64,000 nucleotides of DNA from positions 1,984,001 to 2,048,000 of the forward strand of contig NZ_CP018867.1 in assembly GCF_002849895.1 (NCBI RefSeq), read 5' to 3'. Shown in pieces: positions 27,973 through 37,073 of this stretch. This DNA is from Companilactobacillus alimentarius DSM 20249 (GTDB lineage Bacteria > Bacillota > Bacilli > Lactobacillales > Lactobacillaceae). The position numbers were made by a program, and so were the translations under genes. Positions within the stretch are counted from its first letter, which is position 1; every line of letters starts with the position of its first letter. The notes under the pieces are model-generated. The model was not told the origin of the DNA. It made no database searches and worked only from the letters and a program-made list of their open reading frames with translations.

Positions 27973-28781
27973 TAAGCGTTGCTCCTTCCAGTATTTTGCC
28001 AATCTAGTAGTAAACTTTCAAAACTCTTGGCAACAAGGTCAGAAATTTTACCTAAGATAGCGTAAATAACGATACATAAGACGACAGTTTCCATATCCAT
28101 GAAATCCTCAGCATTATTAGCCATATATCCGATACCTGAATCAGCAGAGATGGTTTCGGCAACAATCAATGTAGTCCACATAACGCCTAAGGCGTAACGG
28201 ATACCAACTAAGATTTGTGGTAGTGCTGCTGGGAAAATAATTTTGAAAAACATTTGTTTTTTCGATAATTCATAGGATTTACCCATTTCAATCAAATCAG
28301 GATCGACGGAACTTATTCCGTGGAAAGTATTGATATAAACGGGGAACATAGTTCCAATAGCGACTAGAGAAATCTTAGCGGATTCATTAATACCAAGCCA
28401 AAGAATAATCAGAGGAATTAGAGCTAAATGGGGAATATTTCGAAACATTTGAATTGATGAATCAAACAATAAGCGGGAAGTTTTTGACATACCGTTGATA
28501 AATCCCAAGATAAAGCCAATTCCACCACCTATCAGAAGACCGACGGTTGCTCGATAGAGACTGATACTCAGATTCTTAGGCAATTCACCTGACTGAGTTA
28601 GTTTGATACCATCTTGGAACACAGCCCAAGGCGATGGTAAAACAGAACTCGATAACCAACCTAAGGTACTGCTGACTTGCCAAAATAGAATTAAAATAAT
28701 TGGCAGTAAAAACGGTAAAATCTTCGTTACAGGGAGATGTAACGCCCGTTTCTTTTTACTTAAAGTAAGAGAATTTTGCAT
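27972..28781 (-). CDS. ABC transporter permease, SsuC-like
   Basis: A 269-residue inner-membrane permease with about six TM helices and a BPD_transp_1 domain. The EAA-type loop MGKSYELSKKQMFFKIIFPA precedes ALPQILVGIRYALGVMWTTL, a strong SsuC/TauC/NrtB signature. The ATG at 28781 has AAAGGAGG at 8 bases, formed by the last codons of the upstream ligase gene, so the two are coupled. The operon order is ligase, permease, ATPase. Confidence 0.9.
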   Translation of the reverse strand: MQNSLTLSKKKRALHLPVTKILPFLLPIILILFWQVSSTLGWLSSSVLPSPWAVFQDGIKLTQSGELPKNLSISLYRATVGLLIGGGIGFILGFINGMSKTSRLLFDSSIQMFRNIPHLALIPLIILWLGINESAKISLVAIGTMFPVYINTFHGISSVDPDLIEMGKSYELSKKQMFFKIIFPAALPQILVGIRYALGVMWTTLIVAETISADSGIGYMANNAEDFMDMETVVLCIVIYAILGKISDLVAKSFESLLLDWQNTGRSNA

Positions 28782-28784
28782 CAA

Positions 28785-30287
28785 TTAAGCCTCCTTTAAT
28801 TGTTGAGTCACTTCTTGAGCTAGAAGTGTACGTTGAATTTTTCCAGTAGCATTTTTTGGTAATTGATTACTAAAAATATATTTAGTTGGACGTTCAACGG
28901 GTAATAATTGCTCATTTGCTAATTCATTCAACAATGCTAATTGATGTCGATGATCTTGACTCATTTCGTTAGGAACAATGACGGCGGTAACAGTCTCACC
29001 GTAAATTAGATCGGGTGTGCCAATTACAGCCACTTCACGGACAAATTTTAAATTGTGTAAACAATCTTCAACAGCCAGTGGATTAACATTTTCACCACCA
29101 CGAATTATCATCTCTTTACTACGTCCGGCAATATGCAAGTAATCATTGTCATCTAGTGAGCCAAGATCGCCTGTTAATAACCAACCGTCATGAAAGGCTT
29201 CTGGTTGAGGGTCTAAATAATGAGTAATAACGCTGTCTCCTTTGAGGGCAATTTGACCAATTTGATTTTTGGAAACGTCATTAAACTTATTATCAAAAAT
29301 TTTAATTTTAGTACCTACTACTTTTCCGACAGTTTTTTGAATAGGTTTATCGAGTGGATTCTGAGCAATTTGACTAGCGGCCTCGGTCATTCCATAACTT
29401 TCAATCAGTGGAATATCGAAGCGTTGTTTAAATCGAGCATGGATGCTGGGGAGGAGAGGGGCTGAAGCAGTCCGGAGAAATCGCAAGTTAGTGTGAGTTG
29501 GTTGTTCATCACGTTGCAATAAAATGGCGATGATGGCTGGTGTCAATGAGACCCAAGTTACCTGTTCACTACTAACTTCCTTCCAGAAAAGGTGGGCACT
29601 AAATTTAGGTCGGAATAATATTTGTCCGTGAGATAAACGTGTAGCCAAGTTAGAAATAACCATAGCATTGATATGGAACATTGGCATTAAGATGAAAGTA
29701 CTATCTTGATCAGTCAATTTTTCGCTATCAACTACATTGAATGCTCCAGCCAAAAGTTGTTTGTGAGTTAAACCAACACGCTTAGGCTTGCCCGTAGTAC
29801 CAGAAGTATGCATAATTAAAGCAATCTGATCATCTTCTGGTGTTTCTGCTAGATGAGCAATGTGTTTGTTACGAACGAAGATTTGAACTTCGGATTCATG
29901 TAACGTCGTCAAACGAGGTTGACTAGTAAAAATATCATTTAAAAATTTCAATTCTTTAATATCAGAATCAAAAATAATAGCTGAATAATGATATTGATCT
30001 TCAAGTTCATTGATTTGAATTTCAGTGGCAGCGGGATTCAAGGTTTGAACAATACTACCAATTTCCCAAAGACTTTGAATAACTAAAGAGTAAGTAACTG
30101 AATTTGTTAAGCTAACTAAAACGATATCGTTGTGACCGATACCTTTATTTTTCCAATAATTTTTCCAAACATTTTTTTCTAAATTAAGCTCGCTACCGGT
30201 GTACCAATGTTGATTTGCGTCTTGCATTAAAGGACGAGTAGCGCCAGCAATTAATTGTTGTTGTAATCTTTCAGTAAGTTCTGACAT
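28785..30287 (-). CDS. AMP-dependent acyl-CoA ligase 2
   Basis: A 500-residue paralogue of the ligase at 23150 with the same motif spacing: TSGTTGKPKR at 161-170, MPMFHINA, FSAHLFWKEV, TWVSLTPA, YGMTEAAS and catalytic Lys483 (NATGKI). I chose ATG 30287 (MSELTERLQQQL) because it aligns with ligase 1; an in-frame ATG 36 bases upstream is possible. It is the first gene of the operon that supplies permease and ATPase to the SsuA-like receptor. Two ligases joined to one transporter suggest that the imported compound, or a set of related acids, is activated to CoA; no downstream catabolic enzyme is visible. Confidence 0.85.
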   Translation of the reverse strand: MSELTERLQQQLIAGATRPLMQDANQHWYTGSELNLEKNVWKNYWKNKGIGHNDIVLVSLTNSVTYSLVIQSLWEIGSIVQTLNPAATEIQINELEDQYHYSAIIFDSDIKELKFLNDIFTSQPRLTTLHESEVQIFVRNKHIAHLAETPEDDQIALIMHTSGTTGKPKRVGLTHKQLLAGAFNVVDSEKLTDQDSTFILMPMFHINAMVISNLATRLSHGQILFRPKFSAHLFWKEVSSEQVTWVSLTPAIIAILLQRDEQPTHTNLRFLRTASAPLLPSIHARFKQRFDIPLIESYGMTEAASQIAQNPLDKPIQKTVGKVVGTKIKIFDNKFNDVSKNQIGQIALKGDSVITHYLDPQPEAFHDGWLLTGDLGSLDDNDYLHIAGRSKEMIIRGGENVNPLAVEDCLHNLKFVREVAVIGTPDLIYGETVTAVIVPNEMSQDHRHQLALLNELANEQLLPVERPTKYIFSNQLPKNATGKIQRTLLAQEVTQQLKEA

Positions 30288-30445
30288 AAGTAAATCACCA
30301 TGTCCTTTCGATTGAATAAACATAGTTTACAATCATTGGAGTAAGGTAACTACTGAGGTTTGGTAAGGGTTTAATAAGAATTTCTTAGAAAGTATATTGT
30401 TGGAAGTTATACAAATAAAACCCCGAAAGAATTCAACAAGATGAA

Positions 30446-31969
30446 TAAAGTGCAACACAAAAGTTAGACAAAATTGAATATTGTTAAGCTGATAAGGCAT
30501 GTTCCCTGTATTCGCGGGGAGTCATGCCTTTTGTTTTTCTTGAGATGCGTCGATTGTTAAACCAATCGACGTACTCCTTAGAAAGTTTCCTAAATTCTTT
30601 CATATCTTTACAAGGTGGAAATCCATTGAGACATTCTGTTTTGAATAGATGAAAGAAACTTTCGATTGGCGCATTGTCGAGACAATTTCCTTTGCGAGAC
30701 ATGCTCTGTATAAATCCATCTTCAGAAAGCCTATCAGTATAATAATTTAGTTGATAATGCCAGCCTTGATCTGAATGTATCACTGGGTTGCTTCCTTTAG
30801 GTATAACTGTCGTTAATTCATTTAATGTATCCATAATTAATTTACTATTGGGACTATTACTTACTTGGAACGCTAGAACTTCTTTGCTTGCCTCGTCGGT
30901 AATTGCGGAAACATAAGCCCATTCGTTATCCCTTAAACGAACTTGTGTGACATCTGTATGCAGGACTTTAAAGGGCTCAGTTTCATTAAACTGTTGATGT
31001 AAAATGTTGTGTGCGACCTTTCCAACAGTTCCTTTATATGAGGAATACTTTCCATTTTTATGACGATTATAAAGATTTACTTGAACATTTAACTCATTCA
31101 TCAAGCGACGAGCTACGGCATCTGCTATGTGAATATCTAGTTTAATTAATCCTTCTTGTACGCGACGATAACCGTAGGTTAGGCGTCCACGACATTTTCC
31201 ACTTTCAGTAATTTTTAATATTTCAGTTTTTATATCTTTGTACTTATCTACATGATTTTTGATATGTTTACGCTCATCATGGTAAGTGGCCTTTTTAAGT
31301 CCAATGGCCTTAAGAATATCGCCTATCTTATACCGTTCTGCTTTTGGAAGAGACTCTTGTTCTACCCTGATCTGATCAACTATTTGTGTTTTTTTGCGTC
31401 CTTTGAAGTTCCGAACAGGGTCATTGATTTTTTTAAAATATCATTCTCCAACTTTGTGTCATATAATTCTTGATTCTTCTTTGCGAGTTCCTCGCGAAGT
31501 TGATCTAATTCATTCTTGTTTATTAAATGACGTAATTTCTTTTTATCATTTTTCACTTTGGATTTTCTGCCTTTCGGATGAGACTTCAAGGCTTCTATGC
31601 CATGTTTATTGAATGCCGTTCTCCAGGAACTAATCTGACACTTGTTAACATCAAATCTGGCGGATACTTCAGCTAAAGTTTCATCATGAGTTTGATAGTA
31701 GTTTATCACATCAATTTTAAATTCAGCTGAAAAGCTTCGTTTAGTTTTTTTTCGCTTAAGCGAGTCTACGCCGCTTAAGCGATATTTTTGAATCCAGAAA
31801 CTGACTTGCCGTTTAGGTAAATTATGTTTCTCTGAGAGACTTTGCATGCTGGTTCCACCTTGGAGGTATTCACCAACAACTTCTGCCTTTAATTTTGAAC
31901 TGTATTTAACCATATAAAAAGCGCTCCATAACTGTTAGATTTCTTGTCTAACAATTATGAAGCACTTTA
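30446..31969 (-). mobile_element. IS3-family (IS150-group) insertion sequence, copy 1, 1524 bp
   Basis: The boundaries come from comparison with copy 2. The ends are TAAAGTGCAACACAAAAGTT (left) and, inward from the right, TAAAGTGCTTCATAATTGTT; both continue into AGACAA, giving imperfect terminal inverted repeats of about 26 bp. A 3-bp target duplication GAA flanks it (30443-30445 and 31970-31972). The right end also holds a hairpin (GCGCTCCATAACTGTTAGA and complement) able to act as a terminator. The only sequence difference from copy 2 that I noticed is one base at 31265 (T here, C at 35516), so the copies are recent. Confidence 0.93.
30484..31913 (-). CDS. IS3-family transposase OrfA-OrfB made by -1 frameshifting, copy 1
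   Basis: OrfA (31913-31380, 177 residues) has two HTH segments (TSMQSLSEKHNLPKRQVSFW and a repeat) and a coiled-coil end. OrfB overlaps in the -1 frame. Its frame is open upstream from 31104 through the T7 tract (31389-31395 on the plus strand, A7 in the mRNA), the probable slippery site. OrfB contains HTH_21 (YGYRRVQEGL) and the rve DDE core: Asp in HTDVT, Asp in HSDQGWHY, Glu in DNAPIESFF. Both frames are intact, so the element is likely active. The base at 31265 gives His here and Arg in copy 2. Confidence 0.92.
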
Positions 31970-32005
31970 GAATTCCATCGGGGTCTTACTATTATAATCG
32001 GACTA

Positions 32006-33394
32006 TCAATTAGTTTTATCGAATTCGACCTTAAAAATAGAACCTTGTGGTTGATTGTCTAGGACCTTGATTTCAGCGTTATTCAATTTAACCAATTGTG
32101 AAACAATCGATAATCCTAAACCACTACCTTTGATTTCAGTTGAGTGGGAGGTATCGACGCGATAAAATCTTTGGAAAATAAGTTGTTTTTGATCGTCGGG
32201 AATACCGATACCTTGGTCAGCGACCGATAAATCTATTTTTGAACCATTTTGTTCGAGTGACAGTTTAATTGGGGTGTTGTCTGGTGAATACTTATTTGCA
32301 TTATCTAACAAAGCTACTATAACTTGTTTTAAAGCTTCGACGTTACCTGAAATATGGAGATCAGGTTGAATGTCTAGGGTCAACTCTTGAGCAATTGTTT
32401 TCTTATATTGTTGACCAATGCTGTTGGCAATTTCTGACAAATTGATTTTATCTAAAACTAAATCAGCTCGATCGGCTCGAGATAGGTGAAGTAAGTTTTC
32501 AATCAAATGTTGCATTCTTAAAGATTCTTCATCAATATAGCCTAGTGATTCGGGAATAACTTCGGGATGTTTATCGCCGTGACGTTTGATCAAGTTTAAA
32601 TTGCCACGGACAGCAGCGATTGGAGTTCTTAATTCGTGGGATGCATTTGAAACAAAATCTCTTTCGCGCTGGAGTCGTTTATTTTGGGTATCAAGCAATT
32701 CGTTGAAAGCATTACCTAGTTCCTTAATTTCCTGAGGACTGTCAGGAACTGTTAGTTTTGGTTGATCAAAGTCAGGGTCCTTAGTTGTATTACGGGTTTC
32801 ATTAACTAGAGCAATCGTAGGAGAACTTAATTTGGTAGCTAGTCGTTGGGCCCACCAAGTTCCAAATCCTAAAGTAATAAAAACAATAATACTGATAAGA
32901 ATTAATAGAAGAATTAAACTATTGATCAAACGAGACAAACTAGTCCAAAGTTGATAGGTCGTGTCATTATCTTTCTTTTGATAAAACAGGAAGAAACCAA
33001 ATTTTTGAACGTAAACGATATGTTGACCGGGGAAAATACTGATCTTATGTTGATTGATAAATTTCTTAGATGCAGAGGTCGTCATAATTTGCTGCCCACC
33101 GCGATCGGATGCAGCCGTAATTGACGACTTTTTAGTTTTGACACGGATGACGGTATTTTGCTTAGTATGACGATTGTTTTGATTGCTCCACTGAATAAAC
33201 CCTGGAACATCATCAATATTGGAAAAATACAAACTCGTCATTTGACCACGTGCTTCGTGAACCGTTTGTGAATACTGAAAAGCACCTACCACTACCAAGG
33301 TCAAAGCACTGATAGCAAGTGTAATAATAATCACTAATTTACGAATCGCATTGTTAATCAAAACTTGATAATTTAAGGATTTTTTTGTTGTCAT
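32006..33394 (-). CDS. Sensor histidine kinase
   Basis: A 462-residue membrane kinase. TM1 is at about 18-40 and TM2 at about 157-178, enclosing an extracellular sensor loop of about 115 residues. A HAMP-like linker follows, then HisKA with phospho-acceptor His253 (SNASHELRTP). HATPase_c has N-box NANKYSPDN, G1 DQGIGIP, F-box FYRVDTS and G2 GSGLGLSI. Its ATG overlaps the response regulator stop. The signal is unknown; the architecture resembles LAB CsrS/LisK-type kinases. Its terminator is now split by IS copy 1. Confidence 0.92.
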   Translation of the reverse strand: MTTKKSLNYQVLINNAIRKLVIIITLAISALTLVVVGAFQYSQTVHEARGQMTSLYFSNIDDVPGFIQWSNQNNRHTKQNTVIRVKTKKSSITAASDRGGQQIMTTSASKKFINQHKISIFPGQHIVYVQKFGFFLFYQKKDNDTTYQLWTSLSRLINSLILLLILISIIVFITLGFGTWWAQRLATKLSSPTIALVNETRNTTKDPDFDQPKLTVPDSPQEIKELGNAFNELLDTQNKRLQRERDFVSNASHELRTPIAAVRGNLNLIKRHGDKHPEVIPESLGYIDEESLRMQHLIENLLHLSRADRADLVLDKINLSEIANSIGQQYKKTIAQELTLDIQPDLHISGNVEALKQVIVALLDNANKYSPDNTPIKLSLEQNGSKIDLSVADQGIGIPDDQKQLIFQRFYRVDTSHSTEIKGSGLGLSIVSQLVKLNNAEIKVLDNQPQGSIFKVEFDKTN

Positions 33395-34083
33395 TCCGTT
33401 ACGTCCTCAAGTGAATAACCAACGCCTCGAATTGTTTGAATCAGAGGCTTATTTTTTTTGCCATCAATTTTACTACGCAAATAGCCTACGTAGACATCAA
33501 CTACATTTTGTTGCCCAAGGAAATCTTCACCCCAGACGTTGTCTAGTAACTCATCACGCGTGAAGACTTGGCCGATATGCTGCAAAAAGAATAGCAATAA
33601 ATCATATTCACGTCTAGTTAATTGAATGTTTTCATCATTTCGAAAAACTTGATGAGATTTAGTGTTGAGTGTTAAATCGGCAATTTGATAAGTTTGTTCA
33701 GGTTCAGTCAAGTGCTCTGTCCGTCTTTGGATCACTCTGACTCGAGCTAGTAATTCTTCAATTTCAAAAGGTTTAGTAATGTAGTCGTCAGCACCATTAT
33801 CTAATCCGGCCACTTTATCTCCCACGTAGTCACGAGCCGTCATGACGATAACTGGAACTTGATCGTGTTTTCTAATTCGACGTAGGACTTCCATGCCATC
33901 CAATTTGGGTAACATCCAATCTAAAAGGATTAACAACAGTTCATTTTGATGTTTTTCATAAAGATCTAATGCTTCAACGCCATCGTTAGCAATGATGACA
34001 TTGAAATCCTCAAATTGAAGTTCTTTCCCTACGTAACTTGAAAGGCTACGTTCATCTTCAACAATTAAAATTGTGTTTTTCAT
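33391..34083 (-). CDS. OmpR-family response regulator
   Basis: A 230-residue regulator, partner of the downstream kinase. The receiver domain has the acidic pair ED (9-10 region), phospho-acceptor Asp55 (LLDWMLP), and the KPF lysine. The C-terminal winged helix (Trans_reg_C) includes LTRREYDLLLFF and VDVYVGYLRSKID with RGVGYSL. The ATG at 34083 is preferred to an upstream in-frame start because GGGAGA lies at suitable distance. Target genes are unknown. Confidence 0.92.
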   Translation of the reverse strand: MKNTILIVEDERSLSSYVGKELQFEDFNVIIANDGVEALDLYEKHQNELLLILLDWMLPKLDGMEVLRRIRKHDQVPVIVMTARDYVGDKVAGLDNGADDYITKPFEIEELLARVRVIQRRTEHLTEPEQTYQIADLTLNTKSHQVFRNDENIQLTRREYDLLLFFLQHIGQVFTRDELLDNVWGEDFLGQQNVVDVYVGYLRSKIDGKKNKPLIQTIRGVGYSLEDVTE

Positions 34084-34164
34084 TATTAACAAATCTCCCA
34101 AAGATCATTTTCTATAATTATAATAGTATATTCAGCTTAATTCTAACTAAAAACTTTCTAATGC

Positions 34165-34175
34165 GTAATAATTAC
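34165..34175. promoter_or_regulatory. Fur-family-box-like palindrome upstream of fur-like gene
   Basis: GTAATAATTAC is a perfect 11-bp odd palindrome about 50 bp before the Fur-family gene. The same GTAAT/ATTAC half-sites recur upstream of the Zn/Mn transporter and the second Fur-family gene, suggesting autoregulation. Confidence 0.45.
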
Positions 34176-34221
34176 TAATTATGTTAAACTACTGATGGAT
34201 AAGTTAAAAAAGGTGACTCAA

Positions 34222-34650
34222 ATGGAAAAAGCAATTGAAATTCTCAAAGAAAATAACTATAAAGTAACGAAGCAAAGAACTGATTTAATTAATTATTTAA
34301 AAAATTTCACAATTTATTATGTTTCTATCAATGATATTGTTGATTATATGCGCTCACTATACCCAGGGATGAGCAACAATACGATTTATCGTAATTTAAA
34401 GGAATTCTCCGATATTGGGTTGGTTGAGTATCAGGAAAAAGATAGGACTCTGGTCAAATATCAGTGTGATTTCAAGCACAGACATCACCACCATTTTGTT
34501 TGTAAAAATTGCGGGCGTGTCACAGAATTGAAAGCCTGTCCGATTGAATTCTTCACGGATCAATTGCCAGGCTATACAGTTGAGGGACATGCAATAGAGG
34601 TCTATGGATTGTGCGCTGACTGTACTAAAAAATTGAAAGAACAAGAATAG
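34222..34650 (+). CDS. Fur-family metalloregulator (Zur-like)
   Basis: A 142-residue repressor with the N-terminal winged HTH (NYKVTKQRTDLINYLKNF; recognition region NNTIYRNLKEF) and a C-terminal dimerisation domain with two CxxC pairs (CKNC, CADC) for structural zinc and a His-rich metal loop (KHRHHHHFVC). ATG 34222 is chosen over 34195 because AAAGGTGA lies 6 bases upstream of it. It converges on the Zn/Mn ABC operon, which fits a zinc- or manganese-responsive role. Its terminator is interrupted by IS copy 2. Confidence 0.85.
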   Translation: MEKAIEILKENNYKVTKQRTDLINYLKNFTIYYVSINDIVDYMRSLYPGMSNNTIYRNLKEFSDIGLVEYQEKDRTLVKYQCDFKHRHHHHFVCKNCGRVTELKACPIEFFTDQLPGYTVEGHAIEVYGLCADCTKKLKEQE

Positions 34651-34696
34651 AATAGTACCAGAAAAAAATTGATGAAAATTAAAAATCCCACAATAA

Positions 34697-36220
34697 TAAA
34701 GTGCAACACAAAAGTTAGACAAAATTGAATATTGTTAAGCTGATAAGGCATGTTCCCTGTATTCGCGGGGAGTCATGCCTTTTGTTTTTCTTGAGATGCG
34801 TCGATTGTTAAACCAATCGACGTACTCCTTAGAAAGTTTCCTAAATTCTTTCATATCTTTACAAGGTGGAAATCCATTGAGACATTCTGTTTTGAATAGA
34901 TGAAAGAAACTTTCGATTGGCGCATTGTCGAGACAATTTCCTTTGCGAGACATGCTCTGTATAAATCCATCTTCAGAAAGCCTATCAGTATAATAATTTA
35001 GTTGATAATGCCAGCCTTGATCTGAATGTATCACTGGGTTGCTTCCTTTAGGTATAACTGTCGTTAATTCATTTAATGTATCCATAATTAATTTACTATT
35101 GGGACTATTACTTACTTGGAACGCTAGAACTTCTTTGCTTGCCTCGTCGGTAATTGCGGAAACATAAGCCCATTCGTTATCCCTTAAACGAACTTGTGTG
35201 ACATCTGTATGCAGGACTTTAAAGGGCTCAGTTTCATTAAACTGTTGATGTAAAATGTTGTGTGCGACCTTTCCAACAGTTCCTTTATATGAGGAATACT
35301 TTCCATTTTTATGACGATTATAAAGATTTACTTGAACATTTAACTCATTCATCAAGCGACGAGCTACGGCATCTGCTATGTGAATATCTAGTTTAATTAA
35401 TCCTTCTTGTACGCGACGATAACCGTAGGTTAGGCGTCCACGACATTTTCCACTTTCAGTAATTTTTAATATTTCAGTTTTTATATCTTTGTACTTATCT
35501 ACATGATTTTTGATACGTTTACGCTCATCATGGTAAGTGGCCTTTTTAAGTCCAATGGCCTTAAGAATATCGCCTATCTTATACCGTTCTGCTTTTGGAA
35601 GAGACTCTTGTTCTACCCTGATCTGATCAACTATTTGTGTTTTTTTGCGTCCTTTGAAGTTCCGAACAGGGTCATTGATTTTTTTAAAATATCATTCTCC
35701 AACTTTGTGTCATATAATTCTTGATTCTTCTTTGCGAGTTCCTCGCGAAGTTGATCTAATTCATTCTTGTTTATTAAATGACGTAATTTCTTTTTATCAT
35801 TTTTCACTTTGGATTTTCTGCCTTTCGGATGAGACTTCAAGGCTTCTATGCCATGTTTATTGAATGCCGTTCTCCAGGAACTAATCTGACACTTGTTAAC
35901 ATCAAATCTGGCGGATACTTCAGCTAAAGTTTCATCATGAGTTTGATAGTAGTTTATCACATCAATTTTAAATTCAGCTGAAAAGCTTCGTTTAGTTTTT
36001 TTTCGCTTAAGCGAGTCTACGCCGCTTAAGCGATATTTTTGAATCCAGAAACTGACTTGCCGTTTAGGTAAATTATGTTTCTCTGAGAGACTTTGCATGC
36101 TGGTTCCACCTTGGAGGTATTCACCAACAACTTCTGCCTTTAATTTTGAACTGTATTTAACCATATAAAAAGCGCTCCATAACTGTTAGATTTCTTGTCT
36201 AACAATTATGAAGCACTTTA
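34697..36220 (-). mobile_element. IS3-family (IS150-group) insertion sequence, copy 2, 1524 bp
   Basis: Same length, orientation and ends as copy 1, 4251 bp away. It is flanked by a different 3-bp target duplication, TAA (34694-34696 and 36221-36223), so it arose by independent transposition rather than as one arm of a composite transposon. It interrupts the terminator between the Fur-family gene and the Zn/Mn importer. Confidence 0.93.
34735..36164 (-). CDS. IS3-family transposase OrfA-OrfB made by -1 frameshifting, copy 2
   Basis: OrfA is at 36164-35631 and OrfB continues in the -1 frame to 34735; both appear identical to copy 1 except for one residue in the N-terminal part of OrfB (Arg for His). 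The slippery A7 tract is at 35640-35646. The DDE triad and HTH segments are intact. Transcription runs toward the 3' end of the fur-like gene. Confidence 0.92.
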
Positions 36221-36270
36221 TAACTTGATATTAAGTTATTGTGGGATTTTTGTCTAATTAAGTAATGTTT

Positions 36271-37068
36271 TTAATGAGTTAATTTCCAATTCTTATATCC
36301 TAAACCTAAGAAGTAAGCAATTACTTCAAAAGTAGAGATGAAGAAGGTAACGGGCCAATTAGTTACGAAGGCGAGATACAATCCTAACCAGACCCCAATT
36401 AATGATAAGCCGACGGAAACGGCAATCATTTTAGGAACTGAATGAACTAAATATTTAGCGGTAGCTGCTGGAAGAGTTAAGAGTACGAAGACTAACAGTG
36501 AACCGACAATTTGTGCACCGATACTGACGCTTAAAGCTAAAGTTACCAGGAAGGTGATTGACAACAAACGAGTTTTTAACCCAGCTGCTTGCGCCCCAAT
36601 GTGGTCAAAAGAGTCAAATGACAGTGGTTTATAGAAGATTATGAAAATTAAAATAACAAATATTGCTAAAATCATTAATTGGTTGACTTCTTTGGCACTG
36701 ATCCCGACGATACTACCAAAAAGAATGTTGGTAGCGTAACTACTTGATTCTGATGAGAGGGACAAAAAGAGAATCCCAAGTCCAATAAATAGTGAAGAGA
36801 TGGCGCTGATTGATGCTTCACGCCGAGATGATTCGCCACTCAAGCTACCAACAGCTATTGAACTGATCAAGGTAAAAAGAATCATACCTGCCAAAGGCGA
36901 GATGCCTATTAGGACACCAAATGAGGCTCCGGCGAAACCAATTTCTGATAGCGTGTGAGACAAGAATGACATATTTCTAGAAACGACGAAGACGCCGACT
37001 AAGCCAGCGGTTATTGCGATGAAGGTGCTGGTAATAAAGGCTTCACGCATAAATTCATATCCAAACAT
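36271..37068 (-). CDS. Zn/Mn ABC transporter permease (ZnuB/AdcB/MntB family)
   Basis: A 265-residue ABC-3 family permease with about eight TM segments; LSHTLSEIGFAGASFG near the N-terminus and AAGLKTRLLSITFLVTLA in the middle are family hallmarks. It forms the channel for Zn2+ or Mn2+ import. The last gene of the operon, 5 bp after the ATPase gene. The IS at 34697-36220 lies 50 bp downstream of its stop and does not damage it. Confidence 0.9.
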   Translation of the reverse strand: MFGYEFMREAFITSTFIAITAGLVGVFVVSRNMSFLSHTLSEIGFAGASFGVLIGISPLAGMILFTLISSIAVGSLSGESSRREASISAISSLFIGLGILFLSLSSESSSYATNILFGSIVGISAKEVNQLMILAIFVILIFIIFYKPLSFDSFDHIGAQAAGLKTRLLSITFLVTLALSVSIGAQIVGSLLVFVLLTLPAATAKYLVHSVPKMIAVSVGLSLIGVWLGLYLAFVTNWPVTFFISTFEVIAYFLGLGYKNWKLTH

Positions 37069-37073
37069 AAAAA

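Larger units (their letters stand above)
30420..31984 (-). terminator. Terminator hairpin split by IS copy 1
   Basis: The left part ACCCCGAAAGAATTC (30420-30434) and the right part GAATTCCATCGGGGT (31970-31984) are inverted complements with three mismatched positions. Removing the IS and one target copy rejoins them into a hairpin with a short loop, followed on the minus strand by TTTTATTTG: the former terminator of the two-component operon. The IS now sits in the loop region. Confidence 0.72.
34681..36251. terminator. Bidirectional terminator hairpin split by IS copy 2
   Basis: The left arm AAAAATCCCACAATAA (34681-34696) and the right arm GTTATTGTGGGATTTTT (36235-36251) are perfect complements. 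Removal of the IS plus one TAA copy restores an 11-bp GC-closed stem (CCCACAATAAC) with loop TTGATATTAA and a T5 tail. It originally separated the convergent fur-like gene and the ABC permease gene. The IS lies at the stem-loop junction. Confidence 0.88.

Noticed and set aside
21994..30287. Aliphatic sulfonate utilisation operon (ssu) as such
   Set aside because: There is no SsuD/SsuE monooxygenase or TauD, and the linked enzymes are acyl-CoA ligases, so only the transporter type, not the pathway, is supported.
30446..36220. Composite transposon carrying the two-component system and Fur-family gene
   Set aside because: Each IS copy has its own 3-bp duplication (GAA and TAA) and each splits a separate reconstructed terminator, so they inserted independently.
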